Numbered from the stretch's first letter, positions 17,092 through 28,239 are shown. The stretch: 64,000 bases of DNA from Paracoccus yibinensis (GCF_030846195.1 NZ_JAVCWH010000001.1:186001-250000); one strand, 5' to 3'. A program made the numbers and translations. Notes: generated by a model not told the origin, from the letters alone.

Positions 17092-19281
17092 TCAATCCCG
17101 CAGACGCAGCGCATTCAGCGTTACCGTGATCGAGCTGAGCGACATTGCCAGCGCCGCGATCAAGGGCGTCACCATGCCCGCCACCGCCAAGGGCACCGCC
17201 ACGATATTATAGGCGATCGAAATCGCGAAGTTCTCCTGGATGCGGCGGGTGGCACGACGCGCGGTCGTGACCGCCTCTGCCACGGGCACAAGGTCGGTGC
17301 CGGTCAGCACCATGTCGCTGGCCACGCGCGCGGCGTCAAGCGCACTGGCCGGCGAAATCGACGCATGGGCTCGCGCAAGCGCCGCCGTGTCGTTCAGCCC
17401 GTCACCCACCATCAGCACGCGCGCGCCTCCGGCGGCAAGATCGGCAACCATGGCTTCCTTGCCTTGAGGATCGACGGCGGCATGGAAATCCGCAATGCCA
17501 AGCCGTGCAGCCAGGTTCGCAACGGCGGCCGGCCTGTCGCCCGAGATCAGCACGACCCGCAACCCGGCCTTGCGAAGCATGGCCACGCAGTCCTCTGCTC
17601 CGGGGCGCAGTTCGTCGGTGAACTCCAGGCGGATCGGAGCGTGGCCTTCCACCGCCAGCCAGGTCGCACTGGTGGGCCGGTCCTCATCATCCGCCCAGCC
17701 CAGCCAGTCGGCACGGCCCAGGCGGACTATCCTGCCCTGCCAGCAGGCCGAGACGCCGAAACCGGGATGTTCGGTCACGTCCGTCAGATCGGCGGCAGGG
17801 TGATCGGCCAAGGCGGCCGTCAGGGCTGCCGACAAGGGGTGGGCCGAGGCCAGTGCCATGGCGCGGGCAACGGGGCGCAGGCCCGGGGGCAGCGGATCAG
17901 CGCTCACCAGAGACGGGCGACCCAGGGTCAGGGTGCCGGTCTTATCGAAGACGACTGTATCAACTTCCGCAAGGCGCTCCAGGGCGGTTCCATCCTTGAT
18001 CAGCAGGCCGCGCCGGAACAGCCGTCCCGATGCCGCCGTGGCGACTGCCGGAACTGCCAGGCCAAGCGCGCAGGGGCAGGTCACGATCAGAACCGCCGCC
18101 GCGATGTTCACGGCAAGGCGCAGATCGCCGGTGGCCCAGAGCCAGCCTGCGAAACTGCACAAGGCCATCAGGTGAACGCTGGGCGAATAGAGCCGCGACG
18201 CCCGTTCCGCAAGCGAGGTGTAGCGTCCGCGAGCGGCCTCGGCCGCCTCGACCAGGGCGGTCAGCCGTGCCAGCGAAGAATCACGCCCCGCCGCCGTCAC
18301 GCGCAGGATCAGCGGCCCGGTCAGGTTCACCTCACCCGCAGACAGCATCTGGCCCGGCGCGGCCAGGACCGGCAGGGTTTCCCCGGTCAGAAGGGCGCGG
18401 TCGATCTCGGACCGCCCCTCGACGATCTGGCCGTCGGCGGGGATACGCGCGCCGGGCCGGATGCGAATCAGGTCGCCGGGGCGCAGGCCGGCGACGGGAA
18501 CGGTTTGTTCGGCGCCGTCCAGCAGCAGCGTGGCGCGCGGAACCTCCAGCGCAGTCAACTCGGCCGCGGCGGATCGGGCGATGGCGCGGGTGCGATGGTC
18601 CAGATAGCGGCCGATCAGCAGGAAGAAGCACAGCATCGCCGCCGCGTCGAAATAAGCGTGGTGCCCCGACTGCATCGTCTCATAGACCGAAATGGCGCTT
18701 GCAAGGATCAGCGCCAGCGAAATGGGCACATCCATGCCCAACCGGCCTACCCGGATCGCGGCCCAGGCACTGCGGAAGAAGGGCTGGCCCGCGAAGAACA
18801 CCGTGGGAAGCGCAATGGCGCCGCTGATCCAGTGGAACAAGTCCCGCGTGGCAGATTCGGCCCCCGACCAGACGGCGACCGACAGGATCATGATGTTCAT
18901 CATCGCGAATCCCGACACGCCGATGCGCATCAGCAGGTCGCGGCCCTGCCGGTCGGCGGTGGTGGCCGACAGCGCATCGGGGTCCAGTTCGTGCGCCTCG
19001 TATCCCACACCCGCCAAAACCGAGATCAGGTCGTCGGCAGTGAGGCCCGGCGCATCCACGGTGACGCGGCGCAGGGTCAGGTTCACGCGAGCGCTGCGCA
19101 CGCCCGGATGAGCGACCAGCGCGGTCTCCACATCGGTGATGCAGGTCGCGCAATGGGCAGTCGGCAGGGACAGGATCACCGTGCCCTGCGCCACTTCGGC
19201 ACGGTCGGCCAGACGTTGCGCCAAGGGCGCCGCATCGCAGGCGGGACAGGCGCTGAAGCCTGATGCGGTCAGGTCGGCCAT
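17092..19281 (-). CDS. ccoI: Copper-translocating P1B-type ATPase CcoI/FixI
   Basis: 729 residues. It pumps copper across the inner membrane for cbb3 oxidase assembly. In order: CPAC at 12-15, an HMA domain with CATC at 44-47, paired helices, the A-domain TGE at 299-301, the membrane CPC at 402-404 (IVTCPCALGLAVPA), phosphorylation site DKTGT at 446-450 and the hinge MVGDGLNDTAALA. Eight helices are expected. Two in-frame upstream ATGs (19305, 19359) lie within ccoH; ATG at 19281 is one base past the ccoH stop and fits the family. Sits between ccoH and ccoS as in other alphaproteobacteria. Confidence 0.95.
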   Translation of the reverse strand: MADLTASGFSACPACDAAPLAQRLADRAEVAQGTVILSLPTAHCATCITDVETALVAHPGVRSARVNLTLRRVTVDAPGLTADDLISVLAGVGYEAHELDPDALSATTADRQGRDLLMRIGVSGFAMMNIMILSVAVWSGAESATRDLFHWISGAIALPTVFFAGQPFFRSAWAAIRVGRLGMDVPISLALILASAISVYETMQSGHHAYFDAAAMLCFFLLIGRYLDHRTRAIARSAAAELTALEVPRATLLLDGAEQTVPVAGLRPGDLIRIRPGARIPADGQIVEGRSEIDRALLTGETLPVLAAPGQMLSAGEVNLTGPLILRVTAAGRDSSLARLTALVEAAEAARGRYTSLAERASRLYSPSVHLMALCSFAGWLWATGDLRLAVNIAAAVLIVTCPCALGLAVPAVATAASGRLFRRGLLIKDGTALERLAEVDTVVFDKTGTLTLGRPSLVSADPLPPGLRPVARAMALASAHPLSAALTAALADHPAADLTDVTEHPGFGVSACWQGRIVRLGRADWLGWADDEDRPTSATWLAVEGHAPIRLEFTDELRPGAEDCVAMLRKAGLRVVLISGDRPAAVANLAARLGIADFHAAVDPQGKEAMVADLAAGGARVLMVGDGLNDTAALARAHASISPASALDAARVASDMVLTGTDLVPVAEAVTTARRATRRIQENFAISIAYNIVAVPLAVAGMVTPLIAALAMSLSSITVTLNALRLRD

Positions 19282-19282
19282 G

Positions 19283-19750
19283 TCAGTTCGCCCTTGCCCC
19301 GGCATAATGATCCAAGCGCTGCCGGAACGGCGTTCCGTCGGGCGCGACAGCCTGGACATCGATATTCCAGGCCCCCGGTTCCAGCACCAGCGGCGCGCGG
19401 AAAATGCCGCCGCCTGCCTGTTCGAACTGCGGCGTCACATCGTCGCGCTTGTGCGTTGGCCGCCCGATGGTGGCCGAGAAGTCGCGCAGAACGGGATGGG
19501 CACCCTTGGCGTCCACGATCTCGATCGCGATCTGCGTGCCTTCCTGGCTGGCCCTTGCGGTCCAGCCCAGGCTCTGCTGGGCCGCACGGTCGCGATCGAA
19601 CTGCTGCGAGGCGACATAGCTGTTCTTGACCTCCAGCCCTGGAAAGCTGCCCACGGCCAGGAAGGCCATGACCAGATTGACGGCGATGATGACGCCAAAG
19701 GCCGACAGCGTGATGAAAAGGACATGGCGTCCGGTCAGTTCCCTGGTCAT
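19283..19750 (-). CDS. ccoH: cbb3 oxidase assembly protein CcoH/FixH
   Basis: 155 residues. One N-terminal helix (GRHVLFITLSAFGVIIAVNL) anchors a periplasmic FixH domain with the conserved FPGLEVKNSYVASQQFD motif and a beta-rich C-terminal part (FRAPLVLEPGAWNIDV). CcoH interacts with CcoP and the oxidase complex during assembly. ATG at 19750 comes directly after the ccoG stop (19752-19754); the longer frame upstream is inside ccoG. Short of some FixH by a few residues only. Confidence 0.92.
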   Translation of the reverse strand: MTRELTGRHVLFITLSAFGVIIAVNLVMAFLAVGSFPGLEVKNSYVASQQFDRDRAAQQSLGWTARASQEGTQIAIEIVDAKGAHPVLRDFSATIGRPTHKRDDVTPQFEQAGGGIFRAPLVLEPGAWNIDVQAVAPDGTPFRQRLDHYAGARAN

Positions 19751-19751
19751 C

Positions 19752-21302
19752 CTATTCACCCTTTCCGTGGAAGATCGTGCCGACGGATGCGGTCGTGCCG
19801 TCGGTTTCGTCGCGGACGACAAGGTCAAGCTGCGTCGTGGCCTGCGTCGCAATCTCGGACCCGGCTGGCGCGGTGACGTAAAGCCTGCGGCTCAACGTCT
19901 CGTCCGCAGGAACCTCGGTCATGCCGGAAGGCGCGCCCTCGACCGTGACGACAAGGCCGTCCGCGCCCTCGACCGCGAAGCTGAAGCTGCGGGCGTCATG
20001 CTGCTTGTTGCGCAGGCGAACCTCATAAGTGTTGCGGATGGCGCCGTCGGACATCGTCACGAACAGCGGATTGCGCACGGGCGAGACATTGAGGTCGAAG
20101 GGCGAGCGGATGAACAGCGCGACGATCAGCGCGATCCCAATCCCGGACCACAGCGTGAAATAGAGGATCGTGCGCGGCCGGAAGATATGCCGCCAGACCG
20201 ATTTCGGCTGCGCGCCGGCACGTTCGGCCGTTTCGTCCTTCAGCGCCATGTAGTCGATCAGCCCGCGCGGCTTGCCGATCTTGTCCATGATCTCGTCGCA
20301 GGCGTCGATGCACAGCGCGCAGGTAATGCACTCCATCTGCTGTCCTTCGCGGATGTCGATGCCCATCGGGCAGACGTTCACGCAGGCCAGACAATCGATG
20401 CAGTCGCCCGCCGAATTGACGGGGATCGGTCCGCCGACCCCGGTCGGCACGCCGGGATAAGGAACGGGCGGATACTTGCCCCCTGCAGCGGGCCCGGCGG
20501 CATGGCTTTCAGCCTCGGCCTGGAAGGCTGCGGCGGCAGGGCGGTGTCGCACGTTAGTCTTGCCCCGCGGTTCGCCCCGCCATTCGCGATAGGCGACGGT
20601 CAAGGTGTCCTCGTCCATCATCGCCGCCTGAATGCGGGGCCAGGGGCAGGCATAGATGCAGATCTGTTCGCGGGCAAAGCCGCCAAAGAAGAAGGTCGTC
20701 GCAGTCAGGATCGCCATGGTGATATAGGCGACGGGATGGGCCTGGCCGGTCAGCAGGTTACCCAGAAGTGTCGGAGCGTCGGTGAAATAGAAGATCCAGG
20801 CCCCGCCGGTCATCAGCGCGATCACCAGCCAGACGGCCCATTTGGCCAGCCGCAGCCGGATCTTCTGCGCGTCCCATTCCTGACGATGCAGGCGGATGCG
20901 TGCGTTGCGATCGCCCTCGATCCAGCGTTCCACCAACATGAACAGGTCGGTCCAGACCGTCTGCGGACAGGCATAGCCGCACCACACCCGTCCCAGGGCA
21001 CTGGTGAACAGGAACAAGCCCAACCCCGCCATGACCAGAAGGCCCGCCACGAAATAGAATTCGTGAGGCCAGATCTCGATCCAGAAAAAGAAGAACCGCC
21101 GGTTGGCCAGGTCAACCAGCACGGCCTGATCCGGCATGGTGGGACCACGGTCCCATCGCAGCCACGGCATGACGTAATAGATCGTCAGGGCAACCGCCAT
21201 GACAATCCATTTGAGGTTCCTGAACCGCCCCTTGACGCGTTTCGGAAAGATCGGTTCCCGCTTGGCGTAAAGGCTGGGGTGGTCCAATTCGGAATTGGAC
21301 AT
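19752..21302 (-). CDS. ccoG: Cytochrome c oxidase accessory protein CcoG/FixG
   Basis: 516-residue membrane ferredoxin-like protein, shown in related bacteria to act as a cupric reductase feeding copper to CcoI/oxidase. About five hydrophobic helices, the conserved GRVWCGYACPQTVWTDLF (about residue 100), ICIYACPWPRIQ (about 200), and two 4Fe-4S motifs, CIDCLACVNVCP and CITCALCIDACD (about 285-325). A periplasmic beta domain closes it. ATG at 21302 begins MSNSELDHPSLYAKREP as in homologues; the frame runs 49 codons further up but crosses the promoter region. First gene of ccoGHIS; an FNR-type box lies 58-71 bases upstream. ccoNOQP is not adjacent on this side. Confidence 0.95.
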   Translation of the reverse strand: MSNSELDHPSLYAKREPIFPKRVKGRFRNLKWIVMAVALTIYYVMPWLRWDRGPTMPDQAVLVDLANRRFFFFWIEIWPHEFYFVAGLLVMAGLGLFLFTSALGRVWCGYACPQTVWTDLFMLVERWIEGDRNARIRLHRQEWDAQKIRLRLAKWAVWLVIALMTGGAWIFYFTDAPTLLGNLLTGQAHPVAYITMAILTATTFFFGGFAREQICIYACPWPRIQAAMMDEDTLTVAYREWRGEPRGKTNVRHRPAAAAFQAEAESHAAGPAAGGKYPPVPYPGVPTGVGGPIPVNSAGDCIDCLACVNVCPMGIDIREGQQMECITCALCIDACDEIMDKIGKPRGLIDYMALKDETAERAGAQPKSVWRHIFRPRTILYFTLWSGIGIALIVALFIRSPFDLNVSPVRNPLFVTMSDGAIRNTYEVRLRNKQHDARSFSFAVEGADGLVVTVEGAPSGMTEVPADETLSRRLYVTAPAGSEIATQATTQLDLVVRDETDGTTASVGTIFHGKGE

Positions 21303-21329
21303 TTTGAGAATCGCTCCTGTTTCGCGGGT

Positions 21330-21343
21330 CCGGTCTAGACCGG
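21330..21343. promoter_or_regulatory. 14-bp perfect palindrome in the ccoG leader region
   Basis: CCGGTCTAGACCGG is fully self-complementary. It lies between the FNR-type box and the ccoG ATG, where a core promoter or second operator is expected. No regulator is recognised. Confidence 0.5.
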
Positions 21344-21359
21344 CTGGCGGGGCTGTTCC

Positions 21360-21373
21360 TTGACCTGCATCAA
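21360..21373. promoter_or_regulatory. FNR/FnrP-type box upstream of ccoG
   Basis: TTGAC-CTGC-ATCAA, one mismatch from TTGAT-N4-ATCAA. Centre about 64 bases before the ccoG ATG, a position suited to class II activation on the minus strand. FNR control of ccoGHIS is established in related alphaproteobacteria, so oxygen-limited induction is expected here. Confidence 0.7.
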
Positions 21374-21448
21374 ATCGCGTGGGCACGCCTTGTCCCCTTT
21401 CCCGCCCCATCAAGCTGGCATAGCCTTGAGGGGAAGAAGGAGCTTTCA

Positions 21449-22108
21449 ATGCTGACCATTCACGGCGTCACCCGTTCGCGCGCCTCGCGCCTCATCTGGC
21501 TCTGCCACGAAATCGGACTGGAGTTTCGCCAGATCCCGGTCATCCAGGCCTATCGCCTGGCCGAACCCGACGCGCCGGATGCCCCCCTGAACACGCATTC
21601 CCCCGAATTCCTGGCCCTCTCGCCTGCCGGAACCATCCCGGTGATCGAGGATGACGGCCTGGTGCTGGGTGAATCCCTGGCGGCGACCCTGTATCTGGCG
21701 CGCAAGTACGGCGGCGATCTCGGCCCCGCTGACCTGGCCGAAGACGCGCTGATGATGCAGTGGAGCTTTTACGCCGCCACCAGCGTCGAACCGGATGCCC
21801 TGACGATCCTGTTTCTGCACGCGCCGTCGCGCCTGCAACCGGGCGACGACCAGGCGATCGTGGCCAACGCCGCCGAACGGCTGATCCGCCCGCTGAAGGT
21901 GATCGAAGCGCATCTCGCCACGCACGAACATCTGGTCGGCGGACGATTTACCGTGGCGGACCTCAACCTGGCCGAAGTCTTGCGCTATGCCCAGGGATAC
22001 GGGGAACTGATGAGCCAGTTTCCGGCGGTCATGTCCTGGCTGGAACGCTGCCAGTCCCGTCCGGCCTTCCGCAGGATGTGGGACGCACGGCTGGCCGAAC
22101 CCGAGTGA
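21449..22108 (+). CDS. Glutathione S-transferase family protein
   Basis: 219-residue soluble GST. N-terminal thioredoxin-like domain (MLTIHGVTRSRASRLIWLCHE, cis-Pro region AGTIPVIEDDGLVLGESLAATLYL with the Glu-Ser that holds glutathione), then an all-helical C-terminal domain with FTVADLNLAEVLRYA (N-capping box Asp). The residues SRASR near the N-terminus suggest Ser as catalytic residue. AAGGAG 9 bases upstream. It is divergent from ccoG across 146 bases holding the FNR-type box, but whether it shares that control is unknown. Substrate not predictable. Confidence 0.88.
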   Translation: MLTIHGVTRSRASRLIWLCHEIGLEFRQIPVIQAYRLAEPDAPDAPLNTHSPEFLALSPAGTIPVIEDDGLVLGESLAATLYLARKYGGDLGPADLAEDALMMQWSFYAATSVEPDALTILFLHAPSRLQPGDDQAIVANAAERLIRPLKVIEAHLATHEHLVGGRFTVADLNLAEVLRYAQGYGELMSQFPAVMSWLERCQSRPAFRRMWDARLAEPE

Positions 22109-22228
22109 GATTGAAACGGGCAAGGGAACATCCGATATGATGACACATCCCGCAACCGGCCGCGCGACGCAGCCTGGTCCGGCAGCACTGGCATTGATCC
22201 CGCCAGCATGAGATAGTCCCCCAACCAA

Positions 22229-22243
22229 GAACAAGAGCAGAAC
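22229..22243. promoter_or_regulatory. LexA box (GTTC-N7-GTTC type) at parE
   Basis: GAAC at 22229-22232, seven bases, GAAC at 22240-22243, ending 3 bases before the parE ATG. It has the same orientation and nearly the same distance from the coding start as the lexA box. Binding would cover the ribosome-binding and transcription-start region. I know parE as a reported SOS target in alphaproteobacteria, which supports the call. Confidence 0.65.
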
Positions 22244-22246
22244 CCG

Positions 22247-24205
22247 ATGGCCGACGATCTTCTTTCCGCAGTCGATGCGACCGACAGCTATTCCGCCGCC
22301 TCGATCGAGGTGCTGGAGGGGCTGGAGCCGGTGCGCAAGCGTCCCGGCATGTATATCGGCGGAACCGACGAACGCGCGCTGCATCACCTTGTAGCCGAGA
22401 TCCTCGACAACTCGATGGACGAGGCGGTCGCCGGCCATGCCACCCGCATCGAGGTCGAGCTGCTGGCCGATTACAGTGTCAGCATCCGCGACAACGGCCG
22501 CGGCATCCCCATCGACCCCCACCCCAAGTTTCCGGGCAAGTCGGCGCTGGAAGTGATCCTGTGCACGCTGCACGCAGGCGGCAAGTTCTCGGGCGATGCC
22601 TACCAGACCTCGGGCGGGTTGCACGGGGTTGGCGCATCGGTCGTGAACGCGCTGTCGGACAGCATGATCGTGCAGGTCGCGCGCAACAAGGAGCTGTTTG
22701 AACAGCGGTTCTCGCGCGGCATTCCGCAGGGTCCGGTGGCCAGGGTCGGCGCCGCCCCCAACCGGCGCGGCACGACCGTCACCTTCCACGCGGATGAAGA
22801 CATCTTCGGCCATCACCGCTTCAAGCCCGCGCGGCTGCTGAAGATGGTAAAGTCCAAGGCCTACCTGTTCAGCGGTGTCGAGATCCGCTGGAAATCGGAA
22901 ATCGACGACGGCGAAACCCCGCGCGAGGCGACTTTTCATTTCCCCGGCGGTCTTGCGGACTATCTGTCCGAGACTCTGCACGGGGCCAGCACCTATGCCG
23001 ACCGCCCCTTCGCGGGCAGCGTCGATTTCCGCCGCCAGGGCGCGGCGGGCAAGGTCGATTGGGCGATCAACTGGACGCCCTCGCGCGACGGTTTCATCCA
23101 GTCCTATTGCAACACGGTCCCCACACCCGAAGGCGGCACGCATGAGGCGGGCTTCTGGTCCGCGATCCTCAAGGGCGTGCGGGCCTATGGCGAACGGATC
23201 AGCAACAAGAAGGCCGCGAACATCACGCGCGAGGATCTGCTGACCGGCGGCTGCGCGCTTGTGTCCTGCTTCATCCGCGAACCGGAATTCGTGGGCCAGA
23301 CCAAGGATCGCCTTGCCACGACCGAGGCCGCGCGCCTTGTCGAAAACGCCGTCCGCGACCATTTCGATACCTGGCTTGCGGCCGATACGAAGTCGGCGGG
23401 CGCGATCCTGGATTTCCTGATCCTGCGCGCCGACGAACGCCTGCGCCGCAAGCAGGAAAAGGAAACGGCCCGCAAGACGGCCACCAAGAAGCTGCGCCTG
23501 CCCGGCAAGCTGGTCGATTGCAGCGCCACCAGCCGCGACGGGACCGAACTGTTCATTGTCGAGGGCGACAGCGCCGGCGGCAGCGCCAAGATGGCGCGCG
23601 ACCGCACCAACCAGGCGCTGCTGCCGCTGCGGGGCAAGATCCTGAACGTGCTAGGCGCGGCCTCGACCAAGATGGGGGCCAACCAGGAAATCAGCAATCT
23701 GTGCCAAGCCCTTGGCGTCGGAATGGGATCCAAGTTCAAGGTCGATGACCTGCGCTATGACAAGGTCATCATCATGACGGATGCGGATGTGGACGGGGCG
23801 CATATTGCGTCCTTGCTGATGACCTTCTTCTTCACGCAGATGCGGCCGATGATCGACAAGGGGCACCTTTATCTCGCCTGCCCGCCGCTCTACCGCCTGA
23901 CGCAGGGTGCGCACCGGGTCTATGTCGCGGATGACGCAGAAAAGGAACGGATGCTGGCCAAGGGTCTGGGCGGGCGGGGCAAGATCGACGTGCAGCGATT
24001 CAAGGGCCTGGGAGAGATGGACGCCAAGGACTTGAAGGACACAACGATGAACCCAAAGACGCGCAAGCTGATCCGGGTCAGCATCGACGATGACGAAGGG
24101 GGCGAAACCGGCGACCTGGTCGAACGGCTGATGGGCAAGAAGCCGGAACTGCGCTTCGAATACATCCAGGAAAATGCCCGCTTCGCCGAAGAACTGGACG
24201 TCTGA
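22247..24205 (+). CDS. parE: DNA topoisomerase IV subunit B
   Basis: 652 residues. ATPase subunit of topoisomerase IV, which decatenates daughter chromosomes. GHKL ATP-binding motifs [15 protein letters not shown] and [14 protein letters not shown] at the N-terminus, [12 protein letters not shown], then the TOPRIM core [18 protein letters not shown] (about 430) and [16 protein letters not shown] (about 510), and [19 protein letters not shown] near the end. Length and motif spacing separate it from GyrB, which is about 150 residues longer. The start [20 protein letters not shown] is typical for Rhodobacterales ParE. thyA starts one base after its stop. A LexA box abuts the start. Confidence 0.95.
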   Translation: MADDLLSAVDATDSYSAASIEVLEGLEPVRKRPGMYIGGTDERALHHLVAEILDNSMDEAVAGHATRIEVELLADYSVSIRDNGRGIPIDPHPKFPGKSALEVILCTLHAGGKFSGDAYQTSGGLHGVGASVVNALSDSMIVQVARNKELFEQRFSRGIPQGPVARVGAAPNRRGTTVTFHADEDIFGHHRFKPARLLKMVKSKAYLFSGVEIRWKSEIDDGETPREATFHFPGGLADYLSETLHGASTYADRPFAGSVDFRRQGAAGKVDWAINWTPSRDGFIQSYCNTVPTPEGGTHEAGFWSAILKGVRAYGERISNKKAANITREDLLTGGCALVSCFIREPEFVGQTKDRLATTEAARLVENAVRDHFDTWLAADTKSAGAILDFLILRADERLRRKQEKETARKTATKKLRLPGKLVDCSATSRDGTELFIVEGDSAGGSAKMARDRTNQALLPLRGKILNVLGAASTKMGANQEISNLCQALGVGMGSKFKVDDLRYDKVIIMTDADVDGAHIASLLMTFFFTQMRPMIDKGHLYLACPPLYRLTQGAHRVYVADDAEKERMLAKGLGGRGKIDVQRFKGLGEMDAKDLKDTTMNPKTRKLIRVSIDDDEGGETGDLVERLMGKKPELRFEYIQENARFAEELDV

Positions 24206-24206
24206 C

Positions 24207-25040
24207 ATGCGGCAGTACCACGACGCCCTGCGCACGGTCCTGGAGCAAGGGCAGGAAAGCACAGACCGGACAGGGACGGGGACGATCAGTCATTTCGGGC
24301 TGCAATGTCGCTATCCACTGACCGACGGCTTTCCGCTGGTGACGACCAAGAAGCTGCACCTGAAGTCGATCATCCACGAACTTTTGTGGTTTCTGTCGGG
24401 CGATACGAACATCCGCTATCTGCAGGAAAACGGTGTCTCGATCTGGGACGAATGGGCGGACGAAAATGGCGATCTTGGCCCGGTTTACGGTCACCAGTGG
24501 CGCCGCTTCCCCAAGCTGATACGCAGCGGTCAGGACGCCGAGGGCCAGCCCCTGTTCTTCGCAGGCCATGTGGATCAGATCGCGGACCTTGTGGAAGCAA
24601 TCCGCAAGACGCCGGATTCCCGCCGGTTGATCGTGTCGACCTGGAATCCCGGGGACGTCCCGGACATGGCACTGCCACCCTGCCACACGCTGTGGCAGGT
24701 GCGGATTCTGGCGGGCAAGCTGCACCTGCAGCTGTACCAGCGGTCGGCCGACATGTTCCTGGGGGTGCCTTTCAACATCGCATCATATGCGCTGTTGCAG
24801 GTGATGCTGGCCCATGTCACCGGCTATGAGCCGGGCGACTTCGTGCATTCCATCGGCGACGCGCATATCTATTCGAACCACGTGGATCAGGTGCGGACCC
24901 AGTTGGCGCGGACGCCGAAGCCGCTGCCCCAATTGCGCCTGCGGCGCGAAGTTGGTTCAATCTTCGATTTCCGTTATGACGATTTTGAGGTGCTGAACTA
25001 TGACCCCGATCCGGCCATCAAGGCCCCCGTGGCGGTCTGA
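24207..25040 (+). CDS. thyA: Thymidylate synthase (ThyA type)
   Basis: 277 residues. Converts dUMP to dTMP with methylenetetrahydrofolate. [18 protein letters not shown] (phosphate-binding Arg), [12 protein letters not shown], catalytic Cys159 in [12 protein letters not shown], then [21 protein letters not shown] and [12 protein letters not shown], with a normal C-terminus IKAPVAV. The ATG is one base after the parE stop; an ATG at 24174 lies inside parE. The thyA-folA order is functionally logical because ThyA oxidises folate to dihydrofolate, which FolA reduces. Confidence 0.97.
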   Translation: MRQYHDALRTVLEQGQESTDRTGTGTISHFGLQCRYPLTDGFPLVTTKKLHLKSIIHELLWFLSGDTNIRYLQENGVSIWDEWADENGDLGPVYGHQWRRFPKLIRSGQDAEGQPLFFAGHVDQIADLVEAIRKTPDSRRLIVSTWNPGDVPDMALPPCHTLWQVRILAGKLHLQLYQRSADMFLGVPFNIASYALLQVMLAHVTGYEPGDFVHSIGDAHIYSNHVDQVRTQLARTPKPLPQLRLRREVGSIFDFRYDDFEVLNYDPDPAIKAPVAV

Positions 25041-25043
25041 TCC

Positions 25044-25523
25044 ATGCTGACCCTGATCGCAGCCCGCGACCGCAATGGCGCCATCGGCAAGGACAACGAC
25101 ATCCCCTGGCACGCGCCCGAGGATCTGGCCTTCTTCCAGCGAGAGACGACCGGCGGGGCTGTCATCATGGGTCGCAAGACCTGGGAAAGCTTGCCTTTCA
25201 AACCCCTGAAGAACCGGCTGAACCTGGTCGTGTCATCAGACCCTGCAGTCGCAGAAAATGTTATCTCCACCCCGCAGGCCGCTGTGGATCACGCGCACAG
25301 CCTGGGTCATCGTCGGGTCTATGGCATTGGCGGTGCAGGCATCTATCATGCATTGCTTCCCAAAGCCGACCGCTTGCTGCTGACCCAGGTGGACTTGGAT
25401 GTCGAGGATGCGGACGCGTTCTTTCCCGACTTCGAGAAGGATCAGTGGCATTGTCTGGGGTCGGTTGACTTGCGCCAGGAAACGCCCCGCTGCACCCTCT
25501 TCGAATACCTGCGTCGCCGCTGA
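25044..25523 (+). CDS. folA: Dihydrofolate reductase
   Basis: 159 residues. NADPH-dependent reduction of dihydrofolate. LIAARDRNGAIGKDNDIPWHAPEDLAFF holds the Met20-loop region, IPWH and the catalytic acid (Asp in PEDLAFF); VIMGRKTWESLPFKPLKNR binds NADPH and folate; IGGAGIYHALLPKADRL is the second NADPH loop. Starts 3 bases after the thyA stop. Size is typical for the trimethoprim-sensitive chromosomal type; sensitivity cannot be judged here. Confidence 0.96.
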   Translation: MLTLIAARDRNGAIGKDNDIPWHAPEDLAFFQRETTGGAVIMGRKTWESLPFKPLKNRLNLVVSSDPAVAENVISTPQAAVDHAHSLGHRRVYGIGGAGIYHALLPKADRLLLTQVDLDVEDADAFFPDFEKDQWHCLGSVDLRQETPRCTLFEYLRRR

Positions 25524-25541
25524 CCCAACAGGAGGATCTTG

Positions 25542-25970
25542 ATGAATATCCGCTACTTGCACACCATGGTTCGTGTAAAGGATCTGGACAGGACCATGGC
25601 CTTCTTCAAGCTGCTGGGGCTGGAGGAAACGCGCCGCATCGACAACGACAAGGGCCGCTTTACGCTGGTCTTCATGGCGCCTCCGGGCCAGCCGGAATGT
25701 CCGGTCGAACTGACCTACAACTGGGACGGCGATGAAGGTTTGCCTTCCGACAGCCGCCACTTCGGCCACCTGGCCTATCGCGTCGGCAACATCTATGACC
25801 TTTGCCAGAAGCTGATGGACGCTGGCGTCACCATCAACCGTCCGCCGCGGGACGGGCACATGGCCTTCGTGCGCAGCCCTGACAATGTCTCGATCGAACT
25901 GCTGCAGGAAGGCGATCACCTGCCCTCGGCCGAGCCTTGGGCCAGCATGGAAAATACCGGCCACTGGTAA
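25542..25970 (+). CDS. gloA: Glyoxalase I-like VOC protein (lactoylglutathione lyase)
   Basis: 142 residues with two VOC beta-alpha-beta modules. The start NIRYLHTMVRVKDLDRTMAFF, the mid VELTYNWDGDEG and FGHLAYRVGN, and the final VSIELLQEGD place the four metal ligands (His near residue 5, Glu in VELTYNW, His in FGHLAY, Glu in SIELLQE) as in GloA, which converts the methylglyoxal-glutathione hemithioacetal to lactoylglutathione. AGGAGG 7 bases before the ATG is strong; TTG three bases up is not used. It may be cotranscribed with folA (18-base gap). The convergent MarR gene ends 15 bases on. Confidence 0.85.
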   Translation: MNIRYLHTMVRVKDLDRTMAFFKLLGLEETRRIDNDKGRFTLVFMAPPGQPECPVELTYNWDGDEGLPSDSRHFGHLAYRVGNIYDLCQKLMDAGVTINRPPRDGHMAFVRSPDNVSIELLQEGDHLPSAEPWASMENTGHW

Positions 25971-25985
25971 GGCTGCACCCGCGGG

Positions 25986-26540
25986 TCAATAGATATAGCG
26001 GATCTGTTCCAGCCAGAACCGCTCGATCCGGCGGCTTTGCAGGTTGACCTGCTCCAGGGGCGGGTCTTCCAGCACGCCGGACATGGCCAGGCCTTCGGCA
26101 TGGCGCAGGAACAGGCGGTGGACCATGTCGCGGATCGCCTGGCCTTCCGGCGTCAGCTTGACCCGCACCGAACGGCGGTCCATGTCGCTGCGTTCGTGAT
26201 GGACATAGCCCATCGTCACCAGCTTCTTCAGGTTATAGCTGACATTCGATCCTTGATACATGCCGCGGGACCGAAGTTCGCCCGCCGACACCTCGGCCCC
26301 GCCGAGGTTGTAGAGGATCATGGCCTGCACCGGGGTCAGATCGTGCTGGCCAAGGCGTTCGAATTCGTCCTTGACCAGATCCAGCATCAGCCGGTGCAGC
26401 CGTTCCAGAAGCTGCAGGGATTCAAGATAGGCTTCGGTCGTGTCTGCCAGATCCGGCAGGGCCTGAACGTCGGCCTGGGGGCGCATATCGCGCGGCGCGG
26501 GTGAAATCATGGCGTCTCGCGGTCCTGATTTGTTCCTCAT
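25986..26540 (-). CDS. MarR-family winged-helix regulator (PetP/LdtR-like)
   Basis: 184 residues from ATG 26540. Helical N-terminus (DLADTTEAYLESLQLLERLHRLM), a winged helix with LTPVQAMILYNLGGAEVSAGEL, recognition region MYQGSNVSYNLKKLVTMGYV and wing ERSDMDRRSVRVKLTPEGQ, then a long C-terminal helix. The YQGSNVSYNLKKL stretch is characteristic of the alphaproteobacterial PetP/LdtR group, linked to envelope or stress control in characterised members. Start is uncertain: other ATGs are at 26558 and 26510. The upstream 30 bases are AT-rich and may hold its promoter. Confidence 0.82.
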   Translation of the reverse strand: MRNKSGPRDAMISPAPRDMRPQADVQALPDLADTTEAYLESLQLLERLHRLMLDLVKDEFERLGQHDLTPVQAMILYNLGGAEVSAGELRSRGMYQGSNVSYNLKKLVTMGYVHHERSDMDRRSVRVKLTPEGQAIRDMVHRLFLRHAEGLAMSGVLEDPPLEQVNLQSRRIERFWLEQIRYIY

Positions 26541-26613
26541 GGCCCGATATTGACGCAAAAACCAAAATCTTCAGTTAATGCAACCGAATTTCCCGCACAG
26601 AGTAGGAAGAATT

Positions 26614-28192
<1,579 letters not shown>

Positions 28193-28239
28193 GGCTTGTG
28201 ATCCTGCGTTTCCGTACCTGGTAACGACAGGAGATCACG

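Noticed and set aside
16882..19263. 793-codon open frame on the plus strand
   Set aside because: Antisense to ccoS and ccoI; composition is Arg/Gln/Gly/His-rich as for shadow frames and no domain is recognisable.
22142..22211. Short plus-strand frame (about 24 codons) between GST and parE
   Set aside because: No ribosome-binding site, no hydrophobic or conserved feature, and low information; treated as leader sequence.
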